DNA of 55,204 bases from an uncultured Eubacteriales bacterium. GTDB lineage: Bacteria > Bacillota > Clostridia > Oscillospirales > Oscillospiraceae. Below, one piece after another: positions 40,819-47,342 of the stretch; position 1 is the stretch's first letter; each line of letters opens with the position of its first letter. The position numbers were made by a program, and so were the translations under genes. The notes beneath the pieces were generated by a model, which did no database searches, had not been told where the DNA came from, and saw nothing but the letters and a program-made list of their open reading frames with translations. The stretch lies in contig UQGU01000011.1 of assembly GCA_900540635.1 (NCBI GenBank), positions 1 to 55,204 of the forward strand, written 5' to 3'.

Positions 40819-41664
40819 ATGGAAATACGTCAGCTGGAATACTTTCGGAAAATCGCCCAGACCGGCAGCATCAACGAGGCTGCCCGGCAGCTCAATATGT
40901 CCCAGCCGCCCCTGAGCTATCAGCTGAAGCTGCTGGAGGAGGAGCTGGATGTGGTCCTATTCGAGCGCAGCCGCCAGGGTGTCACCATGACGGAGGCCGG
41001 AAAGCTCCTGTACCAGCGCTCTGAGGAGCTGCTGCAATTTGCGGACTCCACCAAGCTGGAGGTCAGCCATATCGGCAAGCGTCAGGTTCTGCGCCTGGGC
41101 ATGACCTCCACCACCGTAGGTCCCATTCTGCCAATAATTTCCGTCTTCGTGCAAAAGCACCCGGAGGTGACCTTTGAGGTCCACGACGGCTCCACCTACT
41201 CCCTGGCAGATCTGCTGCGGAACGGGATCATCGATGTTTCCGTAGTGCGCACCCCCTTGCAGCTGGACGATCTGGACTACCAGCTTTTCTGCGAGGAGCC
41301 CATGATCGCGGTTTCCGGCCCCGGCGTCTCCGGCGGGGGCCTTTCCCTGAAGGAGCTGACCGGCACCCCCCTCATCCTCTACCGGCGCTATGAGCGCTTC
41401 CTTCTGGATGCCTTCCACGCCCAGGATCTGGAGCCCAGGGTGCTGTGCGTCTGCGACGACGCCCGGGATGCCATGCAGTGGGCAGAGCAGGGCCTTGCCA
41501 CCGCCATTTTCCCAAGATCCATGGAGAATCTCTGCAAGGGGCTGTGCATCCGGCCCATCCTGGAGGAATCCCTGAACACCAAAATTCTGCTGATCTGGCG
41601 CAGCGGCAAGCCCCCCAGAGCCATCGTCCGGGAGTTTTTGGGAATCTGCGCAGATAACTCCTGA
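40819..41664 (+). CDS. LysR-family transcriptional regulator
   Basis: A 281-residue LTTR. The N-terminal winged helix-turn-helix reads MEIRQLEYFRKIAQTGSINE, then AARQLNMSQPPLSYQLKLLE and LFERSRQGVTMTEAGKLLY; the remainder is a periplasmic-binding-like effector domain (LRLGMTSTTVGPILP, GIIDVSVVRTPLQ). It is divergent from the ABC exporter, sharing overlapping promoters, so it very likely controls that operon and itself. The effector is unknown. Confidence 0.93.
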   Translation: MEIRQLEYFRKIAQTGSINEAARQLNMSQPPLSYQLKLLEEELDVVLFERSRQGVTMTEAGKLLYQRSEELLQFADSTKLEVSHIGKRQVLRLGMTSTTVGPILPIISVFVQKHPEVTFEVHDGSTYSLADLLRNGIIDVSVVRTPLQLDDLDYQLFCEEPMIAVSGPGVSGGGLSLKELTGTPLILYRRYERFLLDAFHAQDLEPRVLCVCDDARDAMQWAEQGLATAIFPRSMENLCKGLCIRPILEESLNTKILLIWRSGKPPRAIVREFLGICADNS

Positions 41665-41698
41665 CCGCATTCGCCCAGGAATCCCGGAACAGAACAAA

Positions 41699-41749
41699 CT
41701 GCCATTGCCCATCCGCGAAAGCCGCGCAGAGGCAATGGCAGTCTTTTTT
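41699..41749. terminator. Terminator between lysR and the glycosyltransferase
   Basis: An 11-bp stem CTGCCATTGCC / GGCAATGGCAG with TCTTTTTT on the plus strand. On the minus strand a weaker TTTGTTCTGTT follows, so it may serve both convergent genes. Confidence 0.85.
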
Positions 41750-41793
41750 ATTTCGCTTTTATCCCTACCCCAACGATTGACAGAAAGCCTTTT

Positions 41794-42735
41794 TTATTTC
41801 TCGTCCCGCAGGTGCTGTATGGAGGCAAGGATGTTCATCTGAAGCTCAAAATCCTGACGGGCACGTTTTCTCTGGCTGTCCAAAATCATGCCCACAGCCA
41901 GCACCAGCAGCGCCGCAACCATAAAGAAACCGGAAACCACCAGCGTGGGGATTCTGGGAACCAGCCCCGTGGCATTGTACTCCGCCAGCACCGGAATGAA
42001 CAGGAGCACGGACACCAGGGCCAGGATCGCCGCAATGCAGGTGAAAAAGGGCATCGGCTTATAATCCTTTACCAGCGTGCCGATGGTTTTAAGGACCTTG
42101 AAGCCATCGGAGAAGGTATTCAGCTTGGATTCGCTGCCGGTGGGGCGGTCCCGATAGCCCACGGGGACGGAGGACAGGCACAGATTCTTATCCAGCGCAT
42201 GAATGGTCATCTCCGTCTCGATCTCAAAGCCCTTGGACAGGATGGGGAAGCTCTTGACGAAGGTCCGGCTAAAGGCGCGGTAGCCTGTCATGATGTCCGT
42301 CACATTGCCCCGGAAGAAACCGTTTACGAGCTTACGTACCAGCACATTGCCTGCATTGTGGAAGGGGCGCTTATTCTCCGTGAAATAGGTGGAGGACAGC
42401 CGGTCGCCAATGACCATATCCACTCCCTGCTCCAGCACCTGGTCCACCATCTCCCGGGCGTTCTCCGCCGGGTAGGTATCGTCGCCGTCAATCATCAGGT
42501 AGCAGTCCGCCTCGATGTCCCGGAACATGGTCCGGATCACGTTGCCCTTGCCCTGGCGGTGCTCGTAGCGGACGATGGCCCCCGCCCTCCGGGCGATCTC
42601 GTCGGTGCCGTCCTTGGAGTTGTTATCGTATACATAAATGTCTGCCTCCGGCAGCGCCGCGCGATAATCGGCGACAACCTTGGCAATGGTCTGACTTTCA
42701 TTGTAGCAGGGAATCAGAACTGCAATCTTTTTCAT
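41794..42735 (-). CDS. Family 2 glycosyltransferase with two membrane helices (GtrB/DPM-like)
   Basis: A 313-residue GT2 enzyme. It has VLIPCYNESQTI, YVYDNNSKDGTDEI, the metal-binding LMIDGDDTYPAE and the DIMTGYRAFSR segment typical of polyprenyl-phosphate glycosyltransferases. Two C-terminal helices (residues ~228-250 and ~265-285) anchor it in the membrane. Such enzymes move glucose or mannose from a nucleotide sugar to undecaprenyl phosphate for decoration of wall polymers or glycans. No flippase or further glycan gene lies beside it. ATG follows a GGAGGAAG site. Confidence 0.88.
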   Translation of the reverse strand: MKKIAVLIPCYNESQTIAKVVADYRAALPEADIYVYDNNSKDGTDEIARRAGAIVRYEHRQGKGNVIRTMFRDIEADCYLMIDGDDTYPAENAREMVDQVLEQGVDMVIGDRLSSTYFTENKRPFHNAGNVLVRKLVNGFFRGNVTDIMTGYRAFSRTFVKSFPILSKGFEIETEMTIHALDKNLCLSSVPVGYRDRPTGSESKLNTFSDGFKVLKTIGTLVKDYKPMPFFTCIAAILALVSVLLFIPVLAEYNATGLVPRIPTLVVSGFFMVAALLVLAVGMILDSQRKRARQDFELQMNILASIQHLRDEK

Positions 42736-42784
42736 CGGCTTCCTCCAAATCCCCGGCCCGGGCCGGATGTGGTCTGATGAAATG

Positions 42785-42813
42785 ATTATAGCATTCTTTC
42801 GGGAAAAAGTCCA
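42785..42813 (-). promoter_or_regulatory. Sigma-A promoter of the glycosyltransferase gene
   Basis: TGGACT (42808-42813) and TATAAT (42785-42790), 17-base spacer. Confidence 0.7.
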
Positions 42814-42888
42814 TTCCTTCTGCGCAGATCATGCATTTTCTTTCCCGCAAAGGCCATACAAGCCCTTACCCAGGAAGCACACAAGGTG

Positions 42889-43011
42889 CAAATTCCGGCT
42901 AGCCGGAATTTGGAAACAGTCCACAGGACTTCTGCATTTGATGGGTTCGAATCGGGAACTTTTTACAAAACAGAAAAACGCAGGAGCTGCTGACTCCTGC
43001 GTTTGGTCGGA
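42889..43011. repeat. Diverged copy of the tRNA-Pro-associated 150-bp unit
   Basis: This stretch matches 45912-46035 closely over CTTCTGCATTTGATGGG, TTCGAATCGGGAACTTTTTA and the hairpin AACGCAGGAG...CTCCTGCGTT, ending in TTTGGTCGGAGTAG where the tRNA-derived TTTGGTCCGAGTGA would be. It marks the left boundary of the decayed mobile element. It is more diverged than the copies at 45.9 and 55 kb. Confidence 0.75.
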
Positions 43012-43097
43012 GTAGAATTATAGGGTTTCACGAAATTAGAAGTATAAAACGGTTTTGTTCTCATGTTTTTTGCAAAATGCTTTCCACATCTGACGCA

Positions 43098-43313
43098 CCG
43101 GGGAACGGTTTGTGCCGTCCCCGGTTTTTCTCTTTGGGACACTTTGTCACAAAGTTAAGGCCCAGCGCGTTAGCGTCGGGCCGCAGACAGAGGGCGCAGC
43201 ACGCCACGACTTCGGGACAACCTGTCCCGAAGTCGCCGGGTTTGGGGAGGCTCCCCAACAAGCGTTTTTGCAGCCCTACGGGATGCAAAAATAGCAAGTG
43301 TGGCCACACTTGC
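43098..43313. other. Palindrome cluster resembling an integrative-element transfer region
   Basis: Five hairpins lie in 216 bases: a terminator-like stem at 43098-43124 followed by TTTTT; a perfect 12-bp stem GACTTCGGGACA / TGTCCCGAAGTC at 43208-43234; TTGGGGAG / CTCCCCAA at 43242-43258; TTTTTGCA / TGCAAAAA at 43265-43291; and the perfect 20-base palindrome GCAAGTGTGG / CCACACTTGC at 43294-43313. This resembles what I recall of the region before relaxase genes in Tn1549-like elements, so I suggest a leftover oriT or mobilisation region. No relaxase is present. The rest of the gap 42736-43489 holds the repeat at 42889 and no gene. Confidence 0.5.
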
Positions 43314-43489
43314 CCTGCTTGCCGTTAGTGAAATCCCCATCCGTAGCCTTGCCTGTTGAATGGAAAGAAACTACAATATATGTAGTCCAAGAAACTGATA
43401 GCTAAAAATTCTGAAATACTTTAAGTGTTTTTACGAATTTCACCGTACTATATATGACCGGTTAATTCACATGGCAAGAGGTGAACTTT

Positions 43490-44026
43490 ATGAATGACGA
43501 GAGAACGATAACCGCAATCAAGAACCGAAACGAAGCCGCAATCAACGAAGTGATTACAAAGTACTCCAAACTGCTGTGGGCGGTTGCAGGCGCGGTTTTG
43601 AACAACATGGGATCAACTCAAGATGTCGAGGAGTGTGTTGCCGATACATTCATTTACCTATGGGAACATCCTGACAAATACGACCCCCAACGAGGGAAGT
43701 TAAAAACATGGCTTTCCATTGTTGCCAGAACACAAGCAGTAAACAGATGTCGGGAAATTTCAAAACGGAATACGATTTCGCTTGAGAATACCGATTTCAT
43801 AGACCAGCTTGGTGTTGTCGATAACATCCTTGAAGCCGAAACCCGAAAGTCCCTGATTGCAGCAGTAAATGCCTTGGGTGAGCCAGATCGGGAAATCTTG
43901 ATCCGCCGCTATTACTATGATCAAAAGCCAAAGGAAATTGCGCTTGCAATGGATATGAGCGTTAAGCAGGTTGATAACCGCCTATACCAAACAAAGTTGA
44001 AATTGCGCGAGTCGCTTTCAAACTAA
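43490..44026 (+). CDS. ECF-type RNA polymerase sigma factor
   Basis: A 178-residue sigma factor with only regions 2 and 4. Region 2 spans LLWAVAGAVLNNMGS, DVEECVADTFIYLWEHP and LKTWLSIVARTQAVNRCRE; region 4 reads ALGEPDREILIRRYYYDQKPKEIALAMDMSVKQVDNRLYQ. The ATG at 43490 has GAGGTG six bases before it; the upstream GTG is less likely. The gene and its neighbour are AT-richer than the flanking chromosome, consistent with transfer. The membrane protein directly downstream (14-base gap, AAGGAGG site) probably acts as its anti-sigma factor. Confidence 0.9.
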   Translation: MNDERTITAIKNRNEAAINEVITKYSKLLWAVAGAVLNNMGSTQDVEECVADTFIYLWEHPDKYDPQRGKLKTWLSIVARTQAVNRCREISKRNTISLENTDFIDQLGVVDNILEAETRKSLIAAVNALGEPDREILIRRYYYDQKPKEIALAMDMSVKQVDNRLYQTKLKLRESLSN

Positions 44027-44040
44027 ACAAGGAGGCCAAT

Positions 44041-45291
44041 ATGGATTCTTTCAATAAAACGAATTTGCAGAATATAAAAGATATTTTCGAAGAAAAGACA
44101 GGCGTTGCGTTGGAAACTCGGCGCCGCCGTCAGCCCATCAGAGTGGCTATGCTTGTAGCTGCTGTATTGGTTTGTAGTCTCACCATGACGGCATTTGCTG
44201 TCAGCCTGTTTTCATCGTTATCCGGAGATGACCTTAGTCTGTCTGCCACCTATGAGGGTAATGGTATCGTGACTATTCAAGTGGCAAACAAATCCGACAA
44301 AGACCTAAGTTTCCAGCGACAGCTTAAACTTATGCGGTGGTCTACCGGAAAGGAAGTTGAGCCTGTTTCTGATACCATTGTTTTTGATGGAACAGAATTT
44401 GAAGCACATACGAACGGCGTTATGACGGTAGACCTCTCCAAAGCATACGATATGGATTTTCTGGAGCAGCCGCTTGCCGATGATAACTATTACTTTGTGC
44501 TGACAAACAACAATTTTATGTTTGGGCAGGATTGGATGTGTTTTGTCACCTTTGCCGAGCCTATTAAAACAGTTGTCGATGACCCCATCCCTGTAACTCC
44601 CGTTGAAGCTGACAAAGAACTGGTAGCACAGATTATGGAAGAACTGCAGCCATACTTTGAAAACTATTATACCGATATTGCAGATCGGAGAAACCACGCT
44701 GACAACTACCTTGTAAAGTGCCAAGAACTACTTGCCACACTTGATCGGGATATTGTTGCCTCGGAGGCATCTCCCTTGGCTATTGACGGCCTAAATCCGG
44801 ATGTTGTTTTTGATAAAACCGCTCCGTTGGAAACGCAGCATTGGCTCACAGGGCTACATGAACATACACTTGACGGTTATGGTATCCCCGTTGGCTCCGC
44901 AGAGGGTGAAAGCGCATTGGTTTTAAGTGCTTATGTACCCCAGCACAAAGGCGAGGTTGATGGTGGTGCAGAGGTTCCCTTGCTCTATTTCTTCACTTAC
45001 AGTGTAGATGACATTCAGAGCCCGGAAGATTATGCCTTTATCCACGGTCAAATTATCACATTTGAGCAGCTGGAGCAGTACAAGGTTTACGAAGATGACC
45101 AGTATGTTTGCTACGAAGTAACCGATCTATTCTATACAAACCTCCGACAACATGTCGAAAGCATTATCAGCCAGAGAAGTGATATCTATTTTGATGAACA
45201 GGTTTGGGAACGAGTGGAAAATATTTATACCTACTATAAGGACAGAGATGTTCTTGCTAGCCGTTTCTACTACAATGTACCTGTTGAATAA
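44041..45291 (+). CDS. Membrane protein co-encoded with the ECF sigma factor, putative anti-sigma
   Basis: A 416-residue protein with a basic cytosolic N-terminus of ~37 residues, one membrane helix (residues ~38-60, AMLVAAVLVCSLTMTAFAVS) and a ~350-residue outer domain with no family I recognise. The layout (short inside part, one helix, large outer part, gene next to an ECF sigma) is that of clostridial anti-sigma/sensor proteins, but no zinc-binding anti-sigma motif is seen in the N-terminus. The outer domain is acidic and rich in aromatic residues. Role inferred from context. Confidence 0.65.
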   Translation: MDSFNKTNLQNIKDIFEEKTGVALETRRRRQPIRVAMLVAAVLVCSLTMTAFAVSLFSSLSGDDLSLSATYEGNGIVTIQVANKSDKDLSFQRQLKLMRWSTGKEVEPVSDTIVFDGTEFEAHTNGVMTVDLSKAYDMDFLEQPLADDNYYFVLTNNNFMFGQDWMCFVTFAEPIKTVVDDPIPVTPVEADKELVAQIMEELQPYFENYYTDIADRRNHADNYLVKCQELLATLDRDIVASEASPLAIDGLNPDVVFDKTAPLETQHWLTGLHEHTLDGYGIPVGSAEGESALVLSAYVPQHKGEVDGGAEVPLLYFFTYSVDDIQSPEDYAFIHGQIITFEQLEQYKVYEDDQYVCYEVTDLFYTNLRQHVESIISQRSDIYFDEQVWERVENIYTYYKDRDVLASRFYYNVPVE

Positions 45292-45293
45292 TG

Positions 45294-45449
45294 ATGGAAT
45301 GGATCAACTGCCCTATTTGCAGGAGCAAAACACGGACAAAAATCCGCATTGATACTGTGCTCAAAAATTTTCCGCTATTTTGCCCAAAGTGTAAACAGGA
45401 GACGCTGATATACGTTAGCGGGCAAAATCGACGATACCCGGTTTGCTAG
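45294..45449 (+). pseudogene. Truncated cysteine-rich KTR domain protein
   Basis: A 51-codon frame reading MEWINCPICRSKTRTKIR, then NFPLFCPKCKQETLIYV. The two CPxC motifs and the KTR triplet identify the cysteine-rich KTR family, small zinc-ribbon proteins often carried on clostridial integrative elements. The family normally continues past ETLINV for about 15 residues; here homology stops at about 45414 and the frame runs into recombinase DNA in the wrong phase, ending at a TAG at 45447. A possible ATG at 45291 overlaps the upstream stop. Confidence 0.75.
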
Positions 45450-45810
45450 GATGTCAAAGCGGTACGAACAGGAACAGGGCGAAATCGGCGCAAAGGTCAA
45501 AACTCTGCGGTTGGAACTGAAAAAGGCTGAAGGCCAGCAGATGGATATGGAGGACTTTCTGGAAACGGTGAGGCGGTACACCCATGTGACGAAAATCACC
45601 CGGCGCATGGTATCCGAACTCATTGACCACATTGATGTGTACCACGCCGAAAAGCAGGATGGCGTGACCAATCAGCAAGTGGTCATCCACTACAACTGCA
45701 TCGGGGCCTTTGAAGTGCCAGACCGCAAGAAAATCCCGGAGGCCGACATTATCATGGAAACGAGAAAAGGCGTAGCTGTCAGCTACGCCCCGGCACAGAT
45801 TGCAGTATAA
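45415..45810 (+). pseudogene. C-terminal stump of a large serine recombinase
   Basis: 132 codons from LAGKIDDTRFARMSKRYEQE to the end, GVAVSYAPAQIAV. This is the coiled-coil and DUF4368 C-terminal end of a large serine site-specific recombinase of the kind that moves clostridial integrative elements; the catalytic Ser domain and recombinase domain (about 400 residues) are gone. The stump joins directly to the truncated KTR gene, so a deletion has fused the two. The ATG at 45451 is just an internal Met. It cannot be an active enzyme. Confidence 0.85.
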
Positions 45811-45878
45811 ATTTTGCAGAAAACAAAAATACGGAGTGTCCGTTACAGGATACTCAAATCCTATAAGGACACTCCGCA

Positions 45879-46028
45879 TGGTCCGAGTGACTGGATTCGA
45901 GCACACTATGGAGCAAACACCGTCTAGCCGGTGTTTGGCAGAAGTCCACCGGACTTCTGCATTTGATGGGTTCGAATCGGGAACTTTTTACCAAACAAGA
46001 AAACGCAGGAGCTACTGACTCCTGCGTT
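45879..46028. repeat. 150-bp repeat unit carrying a tRNA-Pro 3' end and terminator hairpin
   Basis: TGGTCCGAGTGACTGGATTC at 45879 repeats at 46029, exactly 150 bases on, where it is the real 3' end of tRNA-Pro(GGG) (minus strand: T-arm, acceptor, CCA). Between lie a GACTTCTGCCAAACACCGG / CCGGTGTTTGGC type hairpin, GGGTTCGAATCGGGAAC and a hairpin AACGCAGGAG / CTCCTGCGTT (46001-46029) that acts as the tRNA terminator. The same unit is in tandem at 55013. Confidence 0.85.
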
Positions 46029-46105
46029 TGGTCCGAGTGACTGGATTCGAACCAGCGGCCTCTTGAACCCCATTCAAGCGCGATACCAAACTTCGCCACA
46101 CCCGG
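46029..46105 (-). tRNA. tRNA-Pro(GGG)
   Basis: A 77-base cloverleaf including an encoded CCA. The acceptor stem CCGGGTG pairs with CACTCGG (one G-U), the anticodon arm is CTTGA-ATGGGGT-TCAAG with anticodon GGG, and the T arm is CTGGTTCGAATCCAG. The upstream promoter and downstream terminator hairpin are both visible. Its 3' half is duplicated in the neighbouring repeat unit, as expected for an integration target. Confidence 0.95.
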
Positions 46106-46137
46106 ATATTCACTTGCTGTTCCCTGACAGCTAGGGT

Positions 46138-46166
46138 ATTCTAGCATAGAATAAGAAAAATGTCAA
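46138..46166 (-). promoter_or_regulatory. Promoter of tRNA-Pro(GGG)
   Basis: TTGACA (46161-46166) and TAGAAT (46138-46143), 17-base spacer, with an AATACCCTAGCT start region nearly identical to that of the tRNA-Pro(CGG) gene at 51345. Confidence 0.85.
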
Positions 46167-46196
46167 TCCCTTTTTTGACTTTTTTCCTCGCGGGAT

Positions 46197-46219
46197 GGGG
46201 CGGCCCGGGAGGCCGCCCC
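46197..46219 (-). terminator. GC-rich hairpin after the radical SAM operon
   Basis: A 9-bp stem GGGGCGGCC / GGCCGCCCC seven bases beyond the last stop codon of the minus-strand operon. There is no T-run on either side, so intrinsic termination is uncertain. Confidence 0.4.
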
Positions 46220-46225
46220 GAAAGA

Positions 46226-46408
46226 TCATTTTGCAGGAACGAAAGCATAAACAGCCGTCGCGGAAACACAAAGCCTTTCCGGTGCGGACGCCGAGAAAAT
46301 CTCCCCACGCAGGTGCATCAGCGACTTTCCGGCTGTTAAAACCTCCACCCTGACCAGCAGCTCCTCCGGGGAGAAGTGCAGCCGGTCGCCTAGGGTATCC
46401 GGAGCCAC
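46226..46408 (-). CDS. Small hotdog-fold-like fragment or short protein
   Basis: The frame ending at 46226 gives LGDRLHFSPEELLVRVEVL, then TAGKSLMHLRGEIFSA and LCVSATAVYAFVPAK, which resembles the C-terminal half of PaaI-type hotdog thioesterases. No ATG lies between the end of the zinc-ribbon gene and this stretch; the GTG at 46408, about ten bases after GGAGG, is the only plausible start and gives 60 residues. It could be a decayed thioesterase or a real small protein. The stop codon is followed at once by a GC-rich hairpin. Confidence 0.35.
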   Translation of the reverse strand: MAPDTLGDRLHFSPEELLVRVEVLTAGKSLMHLRGEIFSASAPERLCVSATAVYAFVPAK

Positions 46409-46451
46409 GGTGTGCAGCCCCTCCAGCGCTTCCCGGAGCCGGGGAAGGACG

Positions 46452-46670
46452 TTACTCTCCCCGCTCGCTGGTGACGACCTTCCCGATGTTCCACAGGCGG
46501 ACGACCATCTGCTCGGCGGACTGCTTCTCCTCTTCATTGTTGTACTCCACGTAAACCGTGTGGGCGGAGCAGTCGGCGCACTCCACCTGGACGTTCCAGC
46601 CGCCCTCGTGCATCAGCATTCCGGGGCCGCGGCAAATGGGGCATTCTTCCAGAAAAAATTTCTCTTCCAT
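46452..46670 (-). CDS. Lar-like zinc-ribbon protein
   Basis: A 72-residue protein with EECPICRGPGMLMHEGGWNV, VECADCSAHTVYVEY and VVRLWNIGK. Two CPxC/CxxC pairs, the glycine-rich turn and the C-terminal W-N pattern match the Lar/restriction-alleviation-like zinc ribbons common on phages and in Clostridia. The ATG at 46670 has GGAG eight bases upstream; the ATG at 46676 is too close to it. It follows the DUF2344 gene by 12 bases. A role in blocking restriction is unproven for chromosomal copies like this one. Confidence 0.65.
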   Translation of the reverse strand: MEEKFFLEECPICRGPGMLMHEGGWNVQVECADCSAHTVYVEYNNEEEKQSAEQMVVRLWNIGKVVTSERGE

Positions 46671-46682
46671 GTTCATTTCTCC

Positions 46683-47342
46683 TTATCTGAAAACAGTTTG
46701 TGTATTGTCAAAAATCTCTTTTCGGGCAATGCGGGAATGGTTTGGGGCAAATTCCGGCAGATACCGGCAGACGGCCCCCACAAGAAGGGCGGGGTTCAGG
46801 GTCGGATTCTGGCAGCAGATGACTGCGTCCAGCATAAGCTCCCCGGGTGCCGCCGCTGCAACATCCATGCTGCGGATCATGGGGCGGATATCCTGCTCTA
46901 CGGTACCATTCTTGCCTTTCTTTTCCACGGGAATGCTTTCCCCGGCAAAAAGGTCTCGGATGGCCCCCTCGGCCCCCTCCGGGATACCGGCATCGTATTC
47001 CAGGGTTACCCGGCAGCGCAGCAGGCTCAGGTCCCGGAGCTTGCGGCCGTTTTCGCAGCACTCCCGGACGAAGACCCCGGGAACAAGGGCTCCATTCAGC
47101 CGGTCCCGGATCTCCTCCATGGGGACGCTCTCCCCTTCCAGGTCAAAATCCAGCAGCTCGCAGACGCTCTCCACCCCAACGGACAGCGGCAGGGCAATGG
47201 ACACCGATGGCCTGGGGTTGAAGCCCTTGGTATGGGTCAGGGGCAGCCCCGCCCGCTTAAAGGCCCGCTGGAACACCCGCATCAGATCCAGATGGGACAT
47301 CCAGACGGCAGTGCCCGTCTTCTCAAACAGAAGTCTAGGCAT
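46683..47342 (-). CDS. TIGR03936 / DUF2344 family radical SAM-associated protein
   Basis: A 219-residue protein starting MPRLLFEKTGTAVWMSHLDL, followed by FKRAGLPLTHTKGFNPRPSV and IALPLSVGVESVCELLD, the full signature of DUF2344. It overlaps the end of the TIGR03960 radical SAM gene by eight bases. The two are nearly always adjacent, or fused, in Clostridia and Actinobacteria, and often sit next to a ribonuclease E/G gene, suggesting a link to tRNA or RNA modification. Exact reaction not established. Confidence 0.92.
   Translation of the reverse strand: MPRLLFEKTGTAVWMSHLDLMRVFQRAFKRAGLPLTHTKGFNPRPSVSIALPLSVGVESVCELLDFDLEGESVPMEEIRDRLNGALVPGVFVRECCENGRKLRDLSLLRCRVTLEYDAGIPEGAEGAIRDLFAGESIPVEKKGKNGTVEQDIRPMIRSMDVAAAAPGELMLDAVICCQNPTLNPALLVGAVCRYLPEFAPNHSRIARKEIFDNTQTVFR

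Noticed and set aside
43061..43328. Two overlapping 82-83-codon frames on opposite strands
   Set aside because: They lie in the palindrome cluster; both lack a ribosome site and protein-like composition.
45451..45810. Complete 119-residue gene
   Set aside because: The in-frame homology extends upstream of the ATG and the sequence is only the C-terminal end of a serine recombinase.
45854..46147. 97-codon minus-strand frame over tRNA-Pro(GGG)
   Set aside because: It covers the tRNA, its promoter and the repeat unit, so it cannot be a gene.
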